DNA of 30,324 nucleotides from Bacillota bacterium (GTDB taxonomy: Bacteria > Bacillota > Clostridia > Lachnospirales > Anaerotignaceae), in NCBI GenBank assembly GCA_023413275.1, contig JAEZPX010000190.1, forward strand, positions 1-30,324, read 5' to 3'. The notes under the pieces were generated by a model. That model ran no database searches. It had not been told where the DNA came from and saw only the letters and a program-made list of their open reading frames with translations. Below, piece after piece: positions 1-7,789 of the stretch. Position 1 is the first letter of the stretch, and every line of letters begins with the position of its first letter. A program made the position numbers and the translations under genes.

Positions 1-700
1 AAACAGGCACACAGCCTTTGAATCCCATATCAGAGGCAATCATTTCTTCCATTTTCTTGATTTTCTCTTCATCCCCTTCAAACAGCTCCATAAAGCTTGC
101 TTGGGTTCCTGTTGTACCCTTGGAGCCCAATAAAAGCAGTTCTTCCAAACGGTGCTCTAACTCATGAATATCCTGACACAACTCATAAATCCAAAGGGTG
201 GCTCTCTTGCCCACAGTTGTCAGCTGAGCAGGCTGTAAATGGGTATAAGCCAAACAAGGAAGATTCTTGTAATTATCTGCAAATTCAGATAGATTTTTTA
301 CAACCTGTGCGGCTTTTTTCAAAATGATTTGAGATGCCTCCTTTAAGATAATCACGTCTGTGTTGTCTCCAACGTAACAGGAGGTTGCACCTAAATGGAT
401 AATTGGTTCTGCCTTAGGGCACTGCTGGCCATAAGCAAATACATGGCTCATAACGTCGTGACGTACAACTTTTTCTCTTGCTTCCGCAACCTCAAAATTA
501 ATATCATCTTGAAAAGCTTCCAATTCAGCGATCTGCTCATCTGTAATTTCCAAGCCCAAGGCTTTTTCCGCCTTCGCTAAAGCAATCCATAACTTGCGCC
601 ATGTGCGAAACTTAAAGCCTTCGGAAAATACAGCCTGCATTTCCTTGCTGGCATATCTGGTTGAAAAAGGGGAAAGATAAATTTCCTTTGTGCTATCCAT
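1..700 (-). CDS. purB: Adenylosuccinate lyase, N-terminal half (cut by window edge)
   Basis: PurB splits SAICAR to AICAR plus fumarate and adenylosuccinate to AMP plus fumarate, the two lyase steps of purine synthesis. About 233 residues are visible of an expected 430-480. Family landmarks seen are HDVMSHVFAYG (from residue 81), GATSCYVGDN (104-113), the catalytic-region THLQPAQ (153-159) and GSKGTTGTQASF further on. The start is an ATG at 698-700 with AAGGAGA seven bases upstream. It is the last visible gene of the purine operon, 12 bases after the IMP cyclohydrolase stop. The C-terminal half, with the flexible signature loop, lies outside the window. The first half shows no frame damage. 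Confidence 0.95.
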   Translation of the reverse strand, partial: MDSTKEIYLSPFSTRYASKEMQAVFSEGFKFRTWRKLWIALAKAEKALGLEITDEQIAELEAFQDDINFEVAEAREKVVRHDVMSHVFAYGQQCPKAEPIIHLGATSCYVGDNTDVIILKEASQIILKKAAQVVKNLSEFADNYKNLPCLAYTHLQPAQLTTVGKRATLWIYELCQDIHELEHRLEELLLLGSKGTTGTQASFMELFEGDEEKIKKMEEMIASDMGFKGCVPV

Positions 701-712
701 ATCTGAATCTCC

Positions 713-1432
713 TTATTTGTTTTTATTTATCATACGGTTTTCCATGGTTCCTGTTTTCAAATCAATATATCTTACATAAAGAGAAATCTTGTTTTCCTCG
801 TTTAGATTCCCCCAAATTTCTTGTACCAAATCATCAATCTCATTCGGAATTTCCGTTCGCTCCGGTTCCCCTTGAAATGTAGGCAAAGGATTGCCGTCGC
901 AAGCATAGGTGTGAATAAAATGCCCCAATCCGTTTACAGCAGGGAAAGAAAAGGTATATCTGCTGCAAGCACTGCCTTTTTCATCAGCGCTTTTCAAAAT
1001 ACTCATTTTATAGGTAAAATCCTCTTTCCCAAAGGTCAGCATACCACTGATTCTAGGTGTAAAGTTGGGAGCATCAGGCTCAAATTCTCTAGTTTCCAAG
1101 CCTTCCTCAAAAGTCTTTCCTGCTTTTATATAGTTGTAAATGGTATCCGTTTGGTCTCCGTTGGTAACAATCAATTTATTATCTAATTTTTTTATGGGAG
1201 AATAAATAATTAAAGAAGGGTCTTCCACCTTAGATTCATCAAAGGGCTTAATAATCACTTCTTCACCGTTTTCAATAAAAACACGGTTACGGCTGTTTTC
1301 ACTGCGACCCATAATAAAATATGCAATGATCGCTTTGCTTCCATCGGCAGTTTTTCCAATTACAATCCCTCTGCCTACGTAAGGGTTTTCCTTCACCGAA
1401 TCCTTCATGGGGTTGATCTTATAGATGTCCAT
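713..1432 (-). CDS. IMP cyclohydrolase, PurO-like (PF07826)
   Basis: A 239-residue protein of the IMP cyclohydrolase family first known from archaeal PurO, which closes FAICAR to IMP. Family-typical stretches are YVGRGIVIGKTADG (from residue 18), AYFIMGRSENSRNRVF (37-52), SLIIYSP and VTNGDQTDTIY. In most bacteria this step is done by the C-terminal or N-terminal half of bifunctional PurH, which is absent here. The ATG lies one base after the purN stop, with AAAGGAAA upstream, so the two are probably translationally coupled. The AICAR transformylase step must be supplied from elsewhere in the genome. The assignment rests on remembered family sequence and on operon context. The closest alternative is an uncharacterised PF07826 paralogue with another role, which is unlikely inside a pur operon. 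Confidence 0.88.
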   Translation of the reverse strand: MDIYKINPMKDSVKENPYVGRGIVIGKTADGSKAIIAYFIMGRSENSRNRVFIENGEEVIIKPFDESKVEDPSLIIYSPIKKLDNKLIVTNGDQTDTIYNYIKAGKTFEEGLETREFEPDAPNFTPRISGMLTFGKEDFTYKMSILKSADEKGSACSRYTFSFPAVNGLGHFIHTYACDGNPLPTFQGEPERTEIPNEIDDLVQEIWGNLNEENKISLYVRYIDLKTGTMENRMINKNK

Positions 1433-1433
1433 A

Positions 1434-2042
1434 TCAGTTTCCTTTCTGCAATTTACAAGCTACCATTTCCACAGCTTTTGGCAAAAGCACCCACTCTGCT
1501 TCTTCCATGACTCTTTTTTGCAATATCTCTGGGGTGTCACCCTCCAAAATCTCCACAGCCTTCTGTAGAATGATCTCCCCTCCATCAGGAATCTCATTCA
1601 CATAATGCACCGTAGCTCCTGTCACCTTCACGCCATAACCAAGGGCAGCTTCATGCACATGCAAACCATAAAACCCTTTTCCACAAAAGGAAGGAATCAA
1701 AGACGGATGAATATTTACAATTCTCTTGGGATAAAGAGCGGTAAATTTCTCGCTGAGTAAGGACATAAACCCTGCCAAAACAATCATATTAATTCCGTTC
1801 TCATCCAAAACTTTTTTCATTTCCTCTTCATACGCTTCTTGAGAGGAAAATGCTTTTCTTTTGATTACTACACTTTTGATGCCGTTTTCTGCGGCTCTGG
1901 TTAACGCATAAGCACTGTCGTTGCTAGCCAAAACCAAAGCAATTTCACCACTGGGTATTTCTCCTCTTTTTTCAGCATCAATGAGTGCTTGTAAATTCGT
2001 GCCGCCGCCTGAAACAAAAACTACAATTTTTGTTTTTAGCAT
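1434..2042 (-). CDS. purN: Phosphoribosylglycinamide formyltransferase
   Basis: PurN transfers the formyl group of 10-formyl-THF to GAR, giving FGAR. The 202-residue length is normal. SGGGTNLQAL (residues 11-20) is the phosphate-binding loop. The catalytic triad of E. coli PurN (Asn106, His108, Asp144) is matched by N110 and H112 in NIHPSLIP and by D153 in EIPDGGEI. The ATG sits inside the last codons of purM in another frame: the intended purM stop (TAA at 2036-2038) overlaps it as ATGCTAA. GAGGAAGGTG upstream serves as ribosome site. The gene looks intact, although purM just upstream is frameshifted, so coupling of translation from purM may be disturbed. Confidence 0.95.
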   Translation of the reverse strand: MLKTKIVVFVSGGGTNLQALIDAEKRGEIPSGEIALVLASNDSAYALTRAAENGIKSVVIKRKAFSSQEAYEEEMKKVLDENGINMIVLAGFMSLLSEKFTALYPKRIVNIHPSLIPSFCGKGFYGLHVHEAALGYGVKVTGATVHYVNEIPDGGEIILQKAVEILEGDTPEILQKRVMEEAEWVLLPKAVEMVACKLQKGN

Positions 2043-3072
2043 ATAACGACACCTTCCTCGGCAACCACAATTTCACCCATAATATATGCGTCCTCGCCAT
2101 TTGCCTTAAGAATCTCCAATGCTTTTTCTGCATCCTCTTTTGCCACAACCACACTCATGCCCACGCCATGTTAAAGGTGTTAAACATATCTCTTTCAGGT
2201 ATGTTGCCTGTTTTTGCAAGCAAATCAAAAATAGGCAGGATACGTAATGCATTTCTATCTATCTTCGCACCAAAACCCTTGGGAATGCTTCTGGGAATGT
2301 TTTCGTAAAAACCACCGCCTGTGATATGAGAAACTGCCTTAACCGTTACCTCTTCAAACAAAGCAAGCATGGGCTTCACATAAATTTTTGTAGGTGTTAG
2401 TAAGGTTTCCCCTAAGGATTTGCCACCCAATTCCGCAACAGGCGCCTTCATATCTGTATTTTCCACATCAAACACACGTCGTACCAAGGAAAACCCATTG
2501 GAATGCACACCGCTGGAGGGCAATGCAATCAGTACATCCCCTTCAGTTATAGCCTTATTATTCAGAATCTTTGCTTTATCTACAACGCCAACGGAGAAAC
2601 CAGCCAAATCATATTCATCCTCTGGATAAAAACCGGGCATTTCTGCTGTTTCCCCGCCAATTAATGCCGCACCGGATTGAACACAACCTTCTGCAACGCC
2701 GGAAACAATAGACGCAATTTTTTCAGGGAAGTTCTTGCCAACAGCAATATAATCCAAGAAAAATAAAGGCTTCGCTCCAACACAAATAATATCATTTACG
2801 CACATCGCAACGCAGTCAATACCAACGGTGTCATGCTTGTCCATCAAAAATGCTAATTTCAGCTTTGTGCCCACGCCGTCTGTTCCACTTACCAAAACGG
2901 GCTTTGTAATTCCCGTCATATCTAATTCAAATAGGCCGCCAAAGCCTCCAATATCAGATATAACTCCCGCTGTCATTGTTTTTGCAATATGCTGCTTCAT
3001 CAGCTCAACTGCTTGGTATCCTGCAACAATGTCCACACCTGCTGCCTTATAGCTCTCACTGTGACTCTTCAT
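2036..3072 (-). pseudogene. purM: Phosphoribosylformylglycinamidine cyclo-ligase, single-base frameshift near the 3' end
   Basis: PurM (AIR synthetase) makes AIR from FGAM with ATP. From the ATG at 3070-3072 the protein starts MKSHSESYKAAGVDI and carries SGTDGVGTKL, GGETAEMPG and ITGGGFYENIPR, all typical. After residue 302 (NTFNM) the frame reads A-W-A-stop (TGA at 2155-2157). Inserting one G in the run at about 2165-2167 restores GVGMSVVVAKEDAEKALEI and continues open to the TAA at 2036-2038, giving 345 residues, the normal PurM length. The upstream GTG/ATG options inside purF are rejected because AGAGGAG precedes the ATG at 3072. The gene overlaps purF by 17 bases. Either this is a sequencing error (a missing C in a short C run on the plus strand) or a real mutation; the rest of the gene is undamaged. 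Confidence 0.9.
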
Positions 3073-4516
3073 CTTGTTTTTTTCTCCTCTCGCTGAGCTT
3101 GTATTCAAATCTGTTTTTATCTGCCTCTAACGGTGTTTCCGTTGGATATTTTCCATCAAAGCAGGATGCACAGTAACCCTCTCCGTTGGGGGTGCCAATC
3201 AACATGCTTAAGTGGTCTAGGCTTAAATATCCTAAGCTGTCTACGCCAATAATATCTCGAATTTCCTCTATGGTATGGTTGCAGGCAATCAAGTTCTCCT
3301 GAGAATCCACATCTGTACCATAGAAGCAGGGGTAAAGGAAAGGGGGTGCTGAAGAACGCATATGCACCTCTGTTGCTCCAGCATCCCTAAGAAGCTTTAC
3401 AATTCGAGCCGAGGTTGTCCCTCTTACAATAGAATCATCCACCAAGACCACTCTTTTTCCTTTTACCGTTTCTGCGATTACGTTTAATTTGATTTTCACT
3501 TTATCCTCACGAACCTTCTGTCCGGGAGAAATAAAGGTACGCCCGATGTACTTGTTTTTAATAAATCCAATGCCGTAAGGAATTCCTGATTGCCTTGCAT
3601 AGCCAATGGCCGCATCCAACCCCGAATCAGGAACACCGATTACAACGTCAGCCTGTACAGGATGCTCCATGGCAAGACAAGCTCCCGCCTTTACCCTTGC
3701 ATCGTGGACACTTCTGCCTTCCACACGAGAGTCAGGTCTGGAGAAATATATATATTCAAAAATACAGATTGTGGGCTTTACTTTTTCGCAATGGTCTGTA
3801 ATGTTGCGTATTCCTTCATGGTCAAAAACCACAATCTCCCCTGGACGAATATCTCGAATAAACTTTGCACCAACGGCATCCAGTGCACAGCTTTCGGATG
3901 CAACAATGTAGCTGCCATCCTCCGTAATTCCATAACATAAGGGTCTGAATCCATTTTCATCCCTTGCCGCAACCATCTTGGATGCAGACATAATCACTAA
4001 TGAATAAGCCCCTTTGATGCGATTCATGGCACGGTTCACTGCCTCTTCGATAGAGGGTGCATTCAATCGTTCCTTCGTAATCATATAAGATATAACTTCT
4101 GTATCACTTGTTGTGTGAAAAATGGAACCTTGCAACTCCAATTCCTGTCTCAGTTCAAAAGAATTTACCAAATTGCCGTTATGGGCCAAGGCAAGCTTAC
4201 CTTTGATGTGGTTGACAACGATAGGCTGGGCATTGGTACGGTCATTTACTCCTGTTGTGCCATAACGTACATGGCCAATCGCCATGTTGCCTTCCCCCAA
4301 GGAAGCCATTACCTGAGGGGTAAAAACATCGTTTACCAAACCCGGATCTTTATGAAAACGAAAAATACCATCGTCATTTACTACAATGCCGCAGCTTTCT
4401 TGACCTCTATGCTGTAAAGCAAACAGTCCATAATAGGTTGTTGCCGCAACTGTGGCGGTTTCTTTTCCAAAAACACCGAATACACCACATTCCTCATGAA
4501 TTTCATTCATACACAT
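3056..4516 (-). CDS. purF: Amidophosphoribosyltransferase
   Basis: PurF commits PRPP and glutamine to purine synthesis, giving phosphoribosylamine. The N-terminal Ntn glutaminase domain begins with CGVFG. The catalytic Cys is residue 10 from the chosen ATG, so a nine-residue propeptide (MCMNEIHEE) must be removed, as in B. subtilis PurF. The PRTase domain has the PRPP motif VVLVDDSIVRGTT. Cysteines in KPTICIFEY, FLYPCFYG and GYCASC match the four [4Fe-4S] ligands of the Bacillus-type enzyme. The start at 4516 has GAGGTG five bases upstream. An in-frame GTG at 4537 has no such site, and a second ATG lies at 4510. The length is 486 residues. It overlaps purM and follows purC by about 40 bases. 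Confidence 0.96.
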   Translation of the reverse strand: MCMNEIHEECGVFGVFGKETATVAATTYYGLFALQHRGQESCGIVVNDDGIFRFHKDPGLVNDVFTPQVMASLGEGNMAIGHVRYGTTGVNDRTNAQPIVVNHIKGKLALAHNGNLVNSFELRQELELQGSIFHTTSDTEVISYMITKERLNAPSIEEAVNRAMNRIKGAYSLVIMSASKMVAARDENGFRPLCYGITEDGSYIVASESCALDAVGAKFIRDIRPGEIVVFDHEGIRNITDHCEKVKPTICIFEYIYFSRPDSRVEGRSVHDARVKAGACLAMEHPVQADVVIGVPDSGLDAAIGYARQSGIPYGIGFIKNKYIGRTFISPGQKVREDKVKIKLNVIAETVKGKRVVLVDDSIVRGTTSARIVKLLRDAGATEVHMRSSAPPFLYPCFYGTDVDSQENLIACNHTIEEIRDIIGVDSLGYLSLDHLSMLIGTPNGEGYCASCFDGKYPTETPLEADKNRFEYKLSERRKKQDEESQ

Positions 4517-4554
4517 GTTAGCACCTCGTCTATTCACTCTGTACTGTAACCGGA

Positions 4555-5265
4555 TTATTCACCCATTAAACGCTTTAATACTTCCTGATAAGCGTCCTCA
4601 ACATTTCCTAAGTCACGGCGGAATCTGTCTTTATCAAGCTTCTCTCCTGTTACGGTATCCCAGAAACGGCAAGTATCGGGGGAAATTTCATCTGCCAATA
4701 CAATTTGTCCATCTGCTGTCTTACCAAATTCCAATTTAAAATCTATCAATTCAATATTTGCATCTTTCAAATAGTTGCTCAAAATTTCATTAATCTTGAA
4801 AGAGTATTTCGCAATTAAATCAATTTCCTCTTTTGTTGCAAATTCCATGGCTAAAATATGATATTCATTAATCATAGGATCGCCCAATTCATCATCTTTA
4901 TAACAATACTCCAGAACTGTGCTCTTCATTTTCGTACCTTCTGCCAATCCAAGACGCTTTGCTAAAGAGCCGGCAGCGATATTTCTAACAATTACCTCCA
5001 AGGGTACAATTGTAACTTTCTTTACTACAGTTTCTCTATCGGAAAGCTCTTCCACAAAATGTGTAGGAATCCCGTTTTTTTCTAAAAGCTTCATGAGGTG
5101 ATTTGTTACACGGTTGTTGATGGCACCTTTCCCAAGAATTGTGCCCTTTTTCAGACCATTGAACGCAGTTGCATCATCCTTGTAGGATACGATGCAGTAA
5201 TTTTCATCGTTGGTTGCATACACCTTTTTTGCCTTGCCTTCATACATCTGAATTGTCTTTTCCAT
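4555..5265 (-). CDS. purC: SAICAR synthetase
   Basis: PurC condenses CAIR with aspartate using ATP to give SAICAR. The 236-residue length is standard for the short bacterial form. Landmarks are YEGKAKKVY near the N-terminus, SYKDDATAFNG, PLEVIVRNIAAGS (the RN-aa-GS signature), LIDFKLEFG and LADEISPDTCRFWD. AGGAGG lies about 12 bases before the ATG. It follows purE after a 197-base gap that contains a possible attenuator hairpin, the only long gap within the purine operon. Confidence 0.96.
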   Translation of the reverse strand: MEKTIQMYEGKAKKVYATNDENYCIVSYKDDATAFNGLKKGTILGKGAINNRVTNHLMKLLEKNGIPTHFVEELSDRETVVKKVTIVPLEVIVRNIAAGSLAKRLGLAEGTKMKSTVLEYCYKDDELGDPMINEYHILAMEFATKEEIDLIAKYSFKINEILSNYLKDANIELIDFKLEFGKTADGQIVLADEISPDTCRFWDTVTGEKLDKDRFRRDLGNVEDAYQEVLKRLMGE

Positions 5266-5387
5266 GATACTGAATTCCTCCTAAAGAATCATCTTTTCGC
5301 CTTTCGGCTTGTTGGGTTAATGAGTATTTATTTTATAAGTATCGTTGCTTTTTTGGCTTACGCCAAAGATGGAATGAACCATGTATA

Positions 5388-5450
5388 TAAAAAATCCTGT
5401 TTGCTATTTTAAATCAACTATCAATTAAGATTTTCTCATTTAAACAGGGA
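5388..5450 (-). terminator. Possible attenuator hairpin between purE and purC
   Basis: On the minus strand CCTGTTT (plus 5442-5448) can pair with AAACAGG (plus 5396-5402). Inner pairing of AAATC with GATTT is also possible, and the hairpin is followed by ATTTTTTA. The stem is short (7 bp) and the loop is long (39 bases), so it is a weak or conditional terminator at best. Between it and purC lies another small hairpin, TTTGGC/GCCAAA with a four-base loop (5352-5367). Confidence 0.35.
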
Positions 5451-5462
5451 TGAATCCTAAGT

Positions 5463-5957
5463 TTATTTATTATATTTTTCCGCTATCAAACGGTCTTTTT
5501 CTAGTACTTGTTTTGCATTATCAGCTCTTGCCACGTTGAGTTTCTCAGCCAATTCCTGGTCTGTTACCGCCAAAATCTGAATTGCCAATAACGCTGCATT
5601 TTCTGCTCCATCAATAGCTACTGTTGCCACAGGCATGCCCCCGGGCATCTGAACTGTAGAAAGGAGTGCATCCAAGCCATCCAACGTGGAAGATTTGATG
5701 GGAATACCAATCACAGGTAAGGTGGTATTTGCCGCCATTGCCCCTGCCAGATGAGCCGCTTTCCCCGCCGCCGCAATAATTGCGCCAAAACCATTCTCTC
5801 TTGCATTCATTGCAAAAGCTCTTGCTTCTTCGGGTGTTCTGTGGGCAGAATACACATGAACCTCAAAGGGCACACCATACTTGTCCAAGGTTGTTAAAGC
5901 CTTTTCCACAATAGGAAAATCACTGTCACTGCCCATAAGAATCGCTACTTTTTTCAT
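5463..5957 (-). CDS. purE: N5-CAIR mutase, class I PurE
   Basis: PurE makes CAIR, from N5-CAIR in the class I form. The 164-residue protein has GSDSD (residues 9-13), SAHRTPE (37-43, with the catalytic His39) and AAGKAAHLAG, a class I type motif rather than the AGRSN form of class II AIR carboxylases. The start at 5957 is chosen for AGGAGG eight bases upstream; the in-frame ATG at 5999 has no ribosome site and adds unconserved residues. It is the first gene of the purine operon, directly after the ZTP riboswitch. purK, whose product feeds class I PurE, is not in this operon. Confidence 0.95.
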   Translation of the reverse strand: MKKVAILMGSDSDFPIVEKALTTLDKYGVPFEVHVYSAHRTPEEARAFAMNARENGFGAIIAAAGKAAHLAGAMAANTTLPVIGIPIKSSTLDGLDALLSTVQMPGGMPVATVAIDGAENAALLAIQILAVTDQELAEKLNVARADNAKQVLEKDRLIAEKYNK

Positions 5958-5996
5958 GGATAACCTCCTAATGGCTATATAATTTAATGATTTGAA

Positions 5997-6042
5997 CAAA
6001 AAAAGGGCATTCCTATTCCTTTAGTCAGAAACAGGACTGCCC
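5997..6042 (-). terminator. Intrinsic terminator overlapping the ZTP riboswitch 3' segment
   Basis: On the minus strand the arms GGGCAGTCCT (plus 6033-6042) and AGGAATGCCC (plus 6005-6014) pair as five plus four bases around one mismatch, followed by seven U residues. The upstream arm uses the GGGCA that is also the conserved end of the riboswitch. Folding of the ligand-bound aptamer should therefore block the terminator, which is the usual ON-switch layout. Confidence 0.85.
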
Positions 6043-6185
6043 AGACGGTCGACAAAAGCAGTATCAATCCCCTGACTTTTCATTGCGAATCAGGTGCGTC
6101 ACAAAAACGCCGAATATTTCCGAACTGCTTACTTCAAGCTTTCTACTCCCTTGTGGTTTCCCACTGATCCGTCAGTTATAAAAAG
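6038..6185 (-). ncRNA. ZTP (pfl) riboswitch controlling the purine operon
   Basis: Read on the minus strand, the 5' conserved part is CUGACGGAUCAGUGGGAAAC followed by CACAAGGGAGUAG, containing the GUGG-GAAA-CCAC hairpin of pfl RNAs (about plus 6140-6176). The 3' conserved part is CCGUCUGGGCA (plus 6038-6048), against the usual CCGCCUGGGCA. The change to CCGUC is matched by GACGG, in place of GGCGG, in the 5' part, so the pairing is kept. A variable stem and linker of about 90 bases, including AAGCAGU/ACUGCUU, joins the two. ZTP riboswitches sense ZMP/ZTP, which accumulate when 10-formyl-THF is short, and turn on purine and folate genes. Confidence 0.9.
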
Positions 6186-6205
6186 CCCCTTAAATTGACA
6201 AACTT

Positions 6206-6234
6206 AGTCTACACAAAAAAAACGTTTCTGTCAA
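6206..6234 (-). promoter_or_regulatory. Promoter of the purine operon
   Basis: On the minus strand a perfect -35 TTGACA (plus 6229-6234), a 17-base spacer and a -10 TAGACT (plus 6206-6211). Transcription would begin about 15-20 bases before the ZTP aptamer. Confidence 0.8.
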
Positions 6235-6267
6235 TTCAAGCAATCTAAAAAACTTTAAAATATATTC

Positions 6268-6296
6268 TTGACACATTAAAAACCGTATGCTATACT
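6268..6296 (+). promoter_or_regulatory. Promoter of the pyrimidine operon
   Basis: TTGACA (6268-6273), a 17-base spacer and TATACT (6291-6296). The leader before the pyrC start is only about 55 bases. That leaves no room for a PyrR-type attenuator, and none is visible. Confidence 0.8.
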
Positions 6297-6356
6297 ACTG
6301 ACAATTTGTAAAGAAATACTTACCCTAAACGACCAAATGGAAAGGAGCTGGAGCAA

Positions 6357-7625
6357 TTGAACTACATTTTACCGAATGTTAATGTATTTGTTCGAGACAG
6401 ATTTGTCAATTCCAACATATTTATTGCAGATGGTCTTATTTCTAAAATTTCCACAACCAAACCTTCCTATTCTTCAGATACTATTCTTTTTGAATTGGAA
6501 GGTTGTTTTGTGTTTCCCGGTTTTATTGATGTTCACGTACATCTAAGAGAACCGGGATTTTTTTATAAAGAAACCATAGAAACAGGGACGAAAGCCGCCG
6601 CTCATGGGGGTTATACCACCGTCTGTGCAATGCCAAACCTGTCGCCCACACCGGACTCGAAAGAAAATCTTGCGCCCCAACTGGAAAGCATTCAAAAAAA
6701 TGCCTGTATCCATGTTCATCCCTATGGCACCATTTCTGTAGGGGAAAAAGGCGAAGAATTTGCCGCATATGACGAAATTGCAGAATATGTTTGCGGTTTT
6801 AGTGACGACGGCCGGGGTGTGCAAAATGACGAATTCATGGAATCTGCCATGAAAAAAATCAGTAAATACGGAAAAATCATCGCCGCCCACTGCGAAGATA
6901 ATACTTTACTTCATGGTGGCTATATACACGATGGGGAATATGCCGCCCTTCATGGGCATAAAGGTATTTGCTCTGCAAGTGAATGGAAGCAAATTGAACG
7001 AGATCTGGCCTTGGTCAATGAAACTGGCTGTAAATATCACGTTTGCCATATCTCCACAAAAGAATCTGTCGACCTCATTCGAAAAGCAAAAGCCTGTGGA
7101 ATTGATGTTACCTGTGAAACAGCACCGCACTACTTAGTTATGAATGATAGTATGCTGGAAGAGGATGGTCGTTTTAAAATGAACCCCCCCATACGAAGTG
7201 AGGCTGACAGACAGGCATTAATCGAAGGGATTTTGGATGGCACTATTGATATGATTGCCACCGACCATGCCCCCCACTCTGCAGAAGAAAAATCAAAAGG
7301 TTTAGCCGGAAGCATGATGGGCATTGTGGGTCTGGAAACTGCCTTCCCTGTTTTGTATACAGAATTGGTGAAAACAGGAATCCTGACTTTGGAGAAACTC
7401 GTGGAATTACTCCATACCAATCCCAGAGAGCGCTTTGACATCGGCACCCCCTTGGAAGAGGGACAACCCGCAAACCTTACTGTATTTGATTTAACCAAAG
7501 GGTTTAAATTAAACCCGTCAGAGTTCCTCTCTAAAGGTCGAAGCACGCCCTTTGCAGGAAAAGAAGTATTCGGTCAGTGTGCATTGACTCTCTGCGGCGG
7601 AAAAATTGCATATCAACGAAGATAA
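6357..7625 (+). CDS. pyrC: Dihydroorotase
   Basis: PyrC cyclises carbamoyl-aspartate to dihydroorotate, the third step to UMP. The 422-residue amidohydrolase has the zinc motif DVHVHLREPG (H60, H62), the histidines of AAHCED and CHIST, and ATDHAPHS near residue 300 with the catalytic aspartate. It is thus a class I enzyme of B. subtilis type. The start is a TTG with AAAGGAG nine bases upstream; no better ATG lies near the conserved N-terminus. It is the first gene of the pyr operon and is separated from carB by 164 bases. Confidence 0.95.
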   Translation: MNYILPNVNVFVRDRFVNSNIFIADGLISKISTTKPSYSSDTILFELEGCFVFPGFIDVHVHLREPGFFYKETIETGTKAAAHGGYTTVCAMPNLSPTPDSKENLAPQLESIQKNACIHVHPYGTISVGEKGEEFAAYDEIAEYVCGFSDDGRGVQNDEFMESAMKKISKYGKIIAAHCEDNTLLHGGYIHDGEYAALHGHKGICSASEWKQIERDLALVNETGCKYHVCHISTKESVDLIRKAKACGIDVTCETAPHYLVMNDSMLEEDGRFKMNPPIRSEADRQALIEGILDGTIDMIATDHAPHSAEEKSKGLAGSMMGIVGLETAFPVLYTELVKTGILTLEKLVELLHTNPRERFDIGTPLEEGQPANLTVFDLTKGFKLNPSEFLSKGRSTPFAGKEVFGQCALTLCGGKIAYQRR

Positions 7626-7654
7626 TAACCTTGGGCGTCTATACATTCATCTTG

Positions 7655-7677
7655 CCAATTATCTGTAAGATAATTGG
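7655..7677. repeat. Perfect 10-bp inverted repeat between pyrC and carB
   Basis: CCAATTATCT, a three-base loop GTA, then AGATAATTGG, followed by TTT. It is AT-rich with only a short T run, so it could be an operator for a repressor, an mRNA-stabilising hairpin or a weak terminator. Further down the same gap, TTGCAT and TAAAAT with 16 bases between them could be an internal promoter for carB (weak). Confidence 0.6.
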
Positions 7678-7789
7678 TTTACATATTAATTATCTATACA
7701 AAAGGTTAAGATTTGCATCACGCTGAGGTTTCTATAAAATAATTGTACAAGAATGAACACCTATCCATCTATTTCAAGGAGGAACTAAA

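Noticed and set aside
2155..2170. Programmed ribosomal frameshift in purM
   Set aside because: No slippery heptamer or strong downstream structure was seen, and PurM is not known to need one. A deletion or base-calling error is simpler.
3590..3972. Several overlapping open frames of 64-116 codons antisense to or within purF
   Set aside because: They lie fully inside the well-conserved purF gene, lack ribosome sites and show no family features.
6297..6356. PyrR-binding attenuator before pyrC
   Set aside because: The leader is about 55 bases with no terminator/antiterminator pair and no recognisable PyrR-binding loop.
6337..6360. Seven-codon leader frame (MERSWSN) ending over the pyrC TTG start
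   Set aside because: It contains the pyrC ribosome site itself, has none of its own, and shows no pyrimidine-run attenuator logic.
7130..7546. 138-codon frame antisense to pyrC
   Set aside because: It is a shadow of pyrC codon usage with no ribosome site or recognisable domain.
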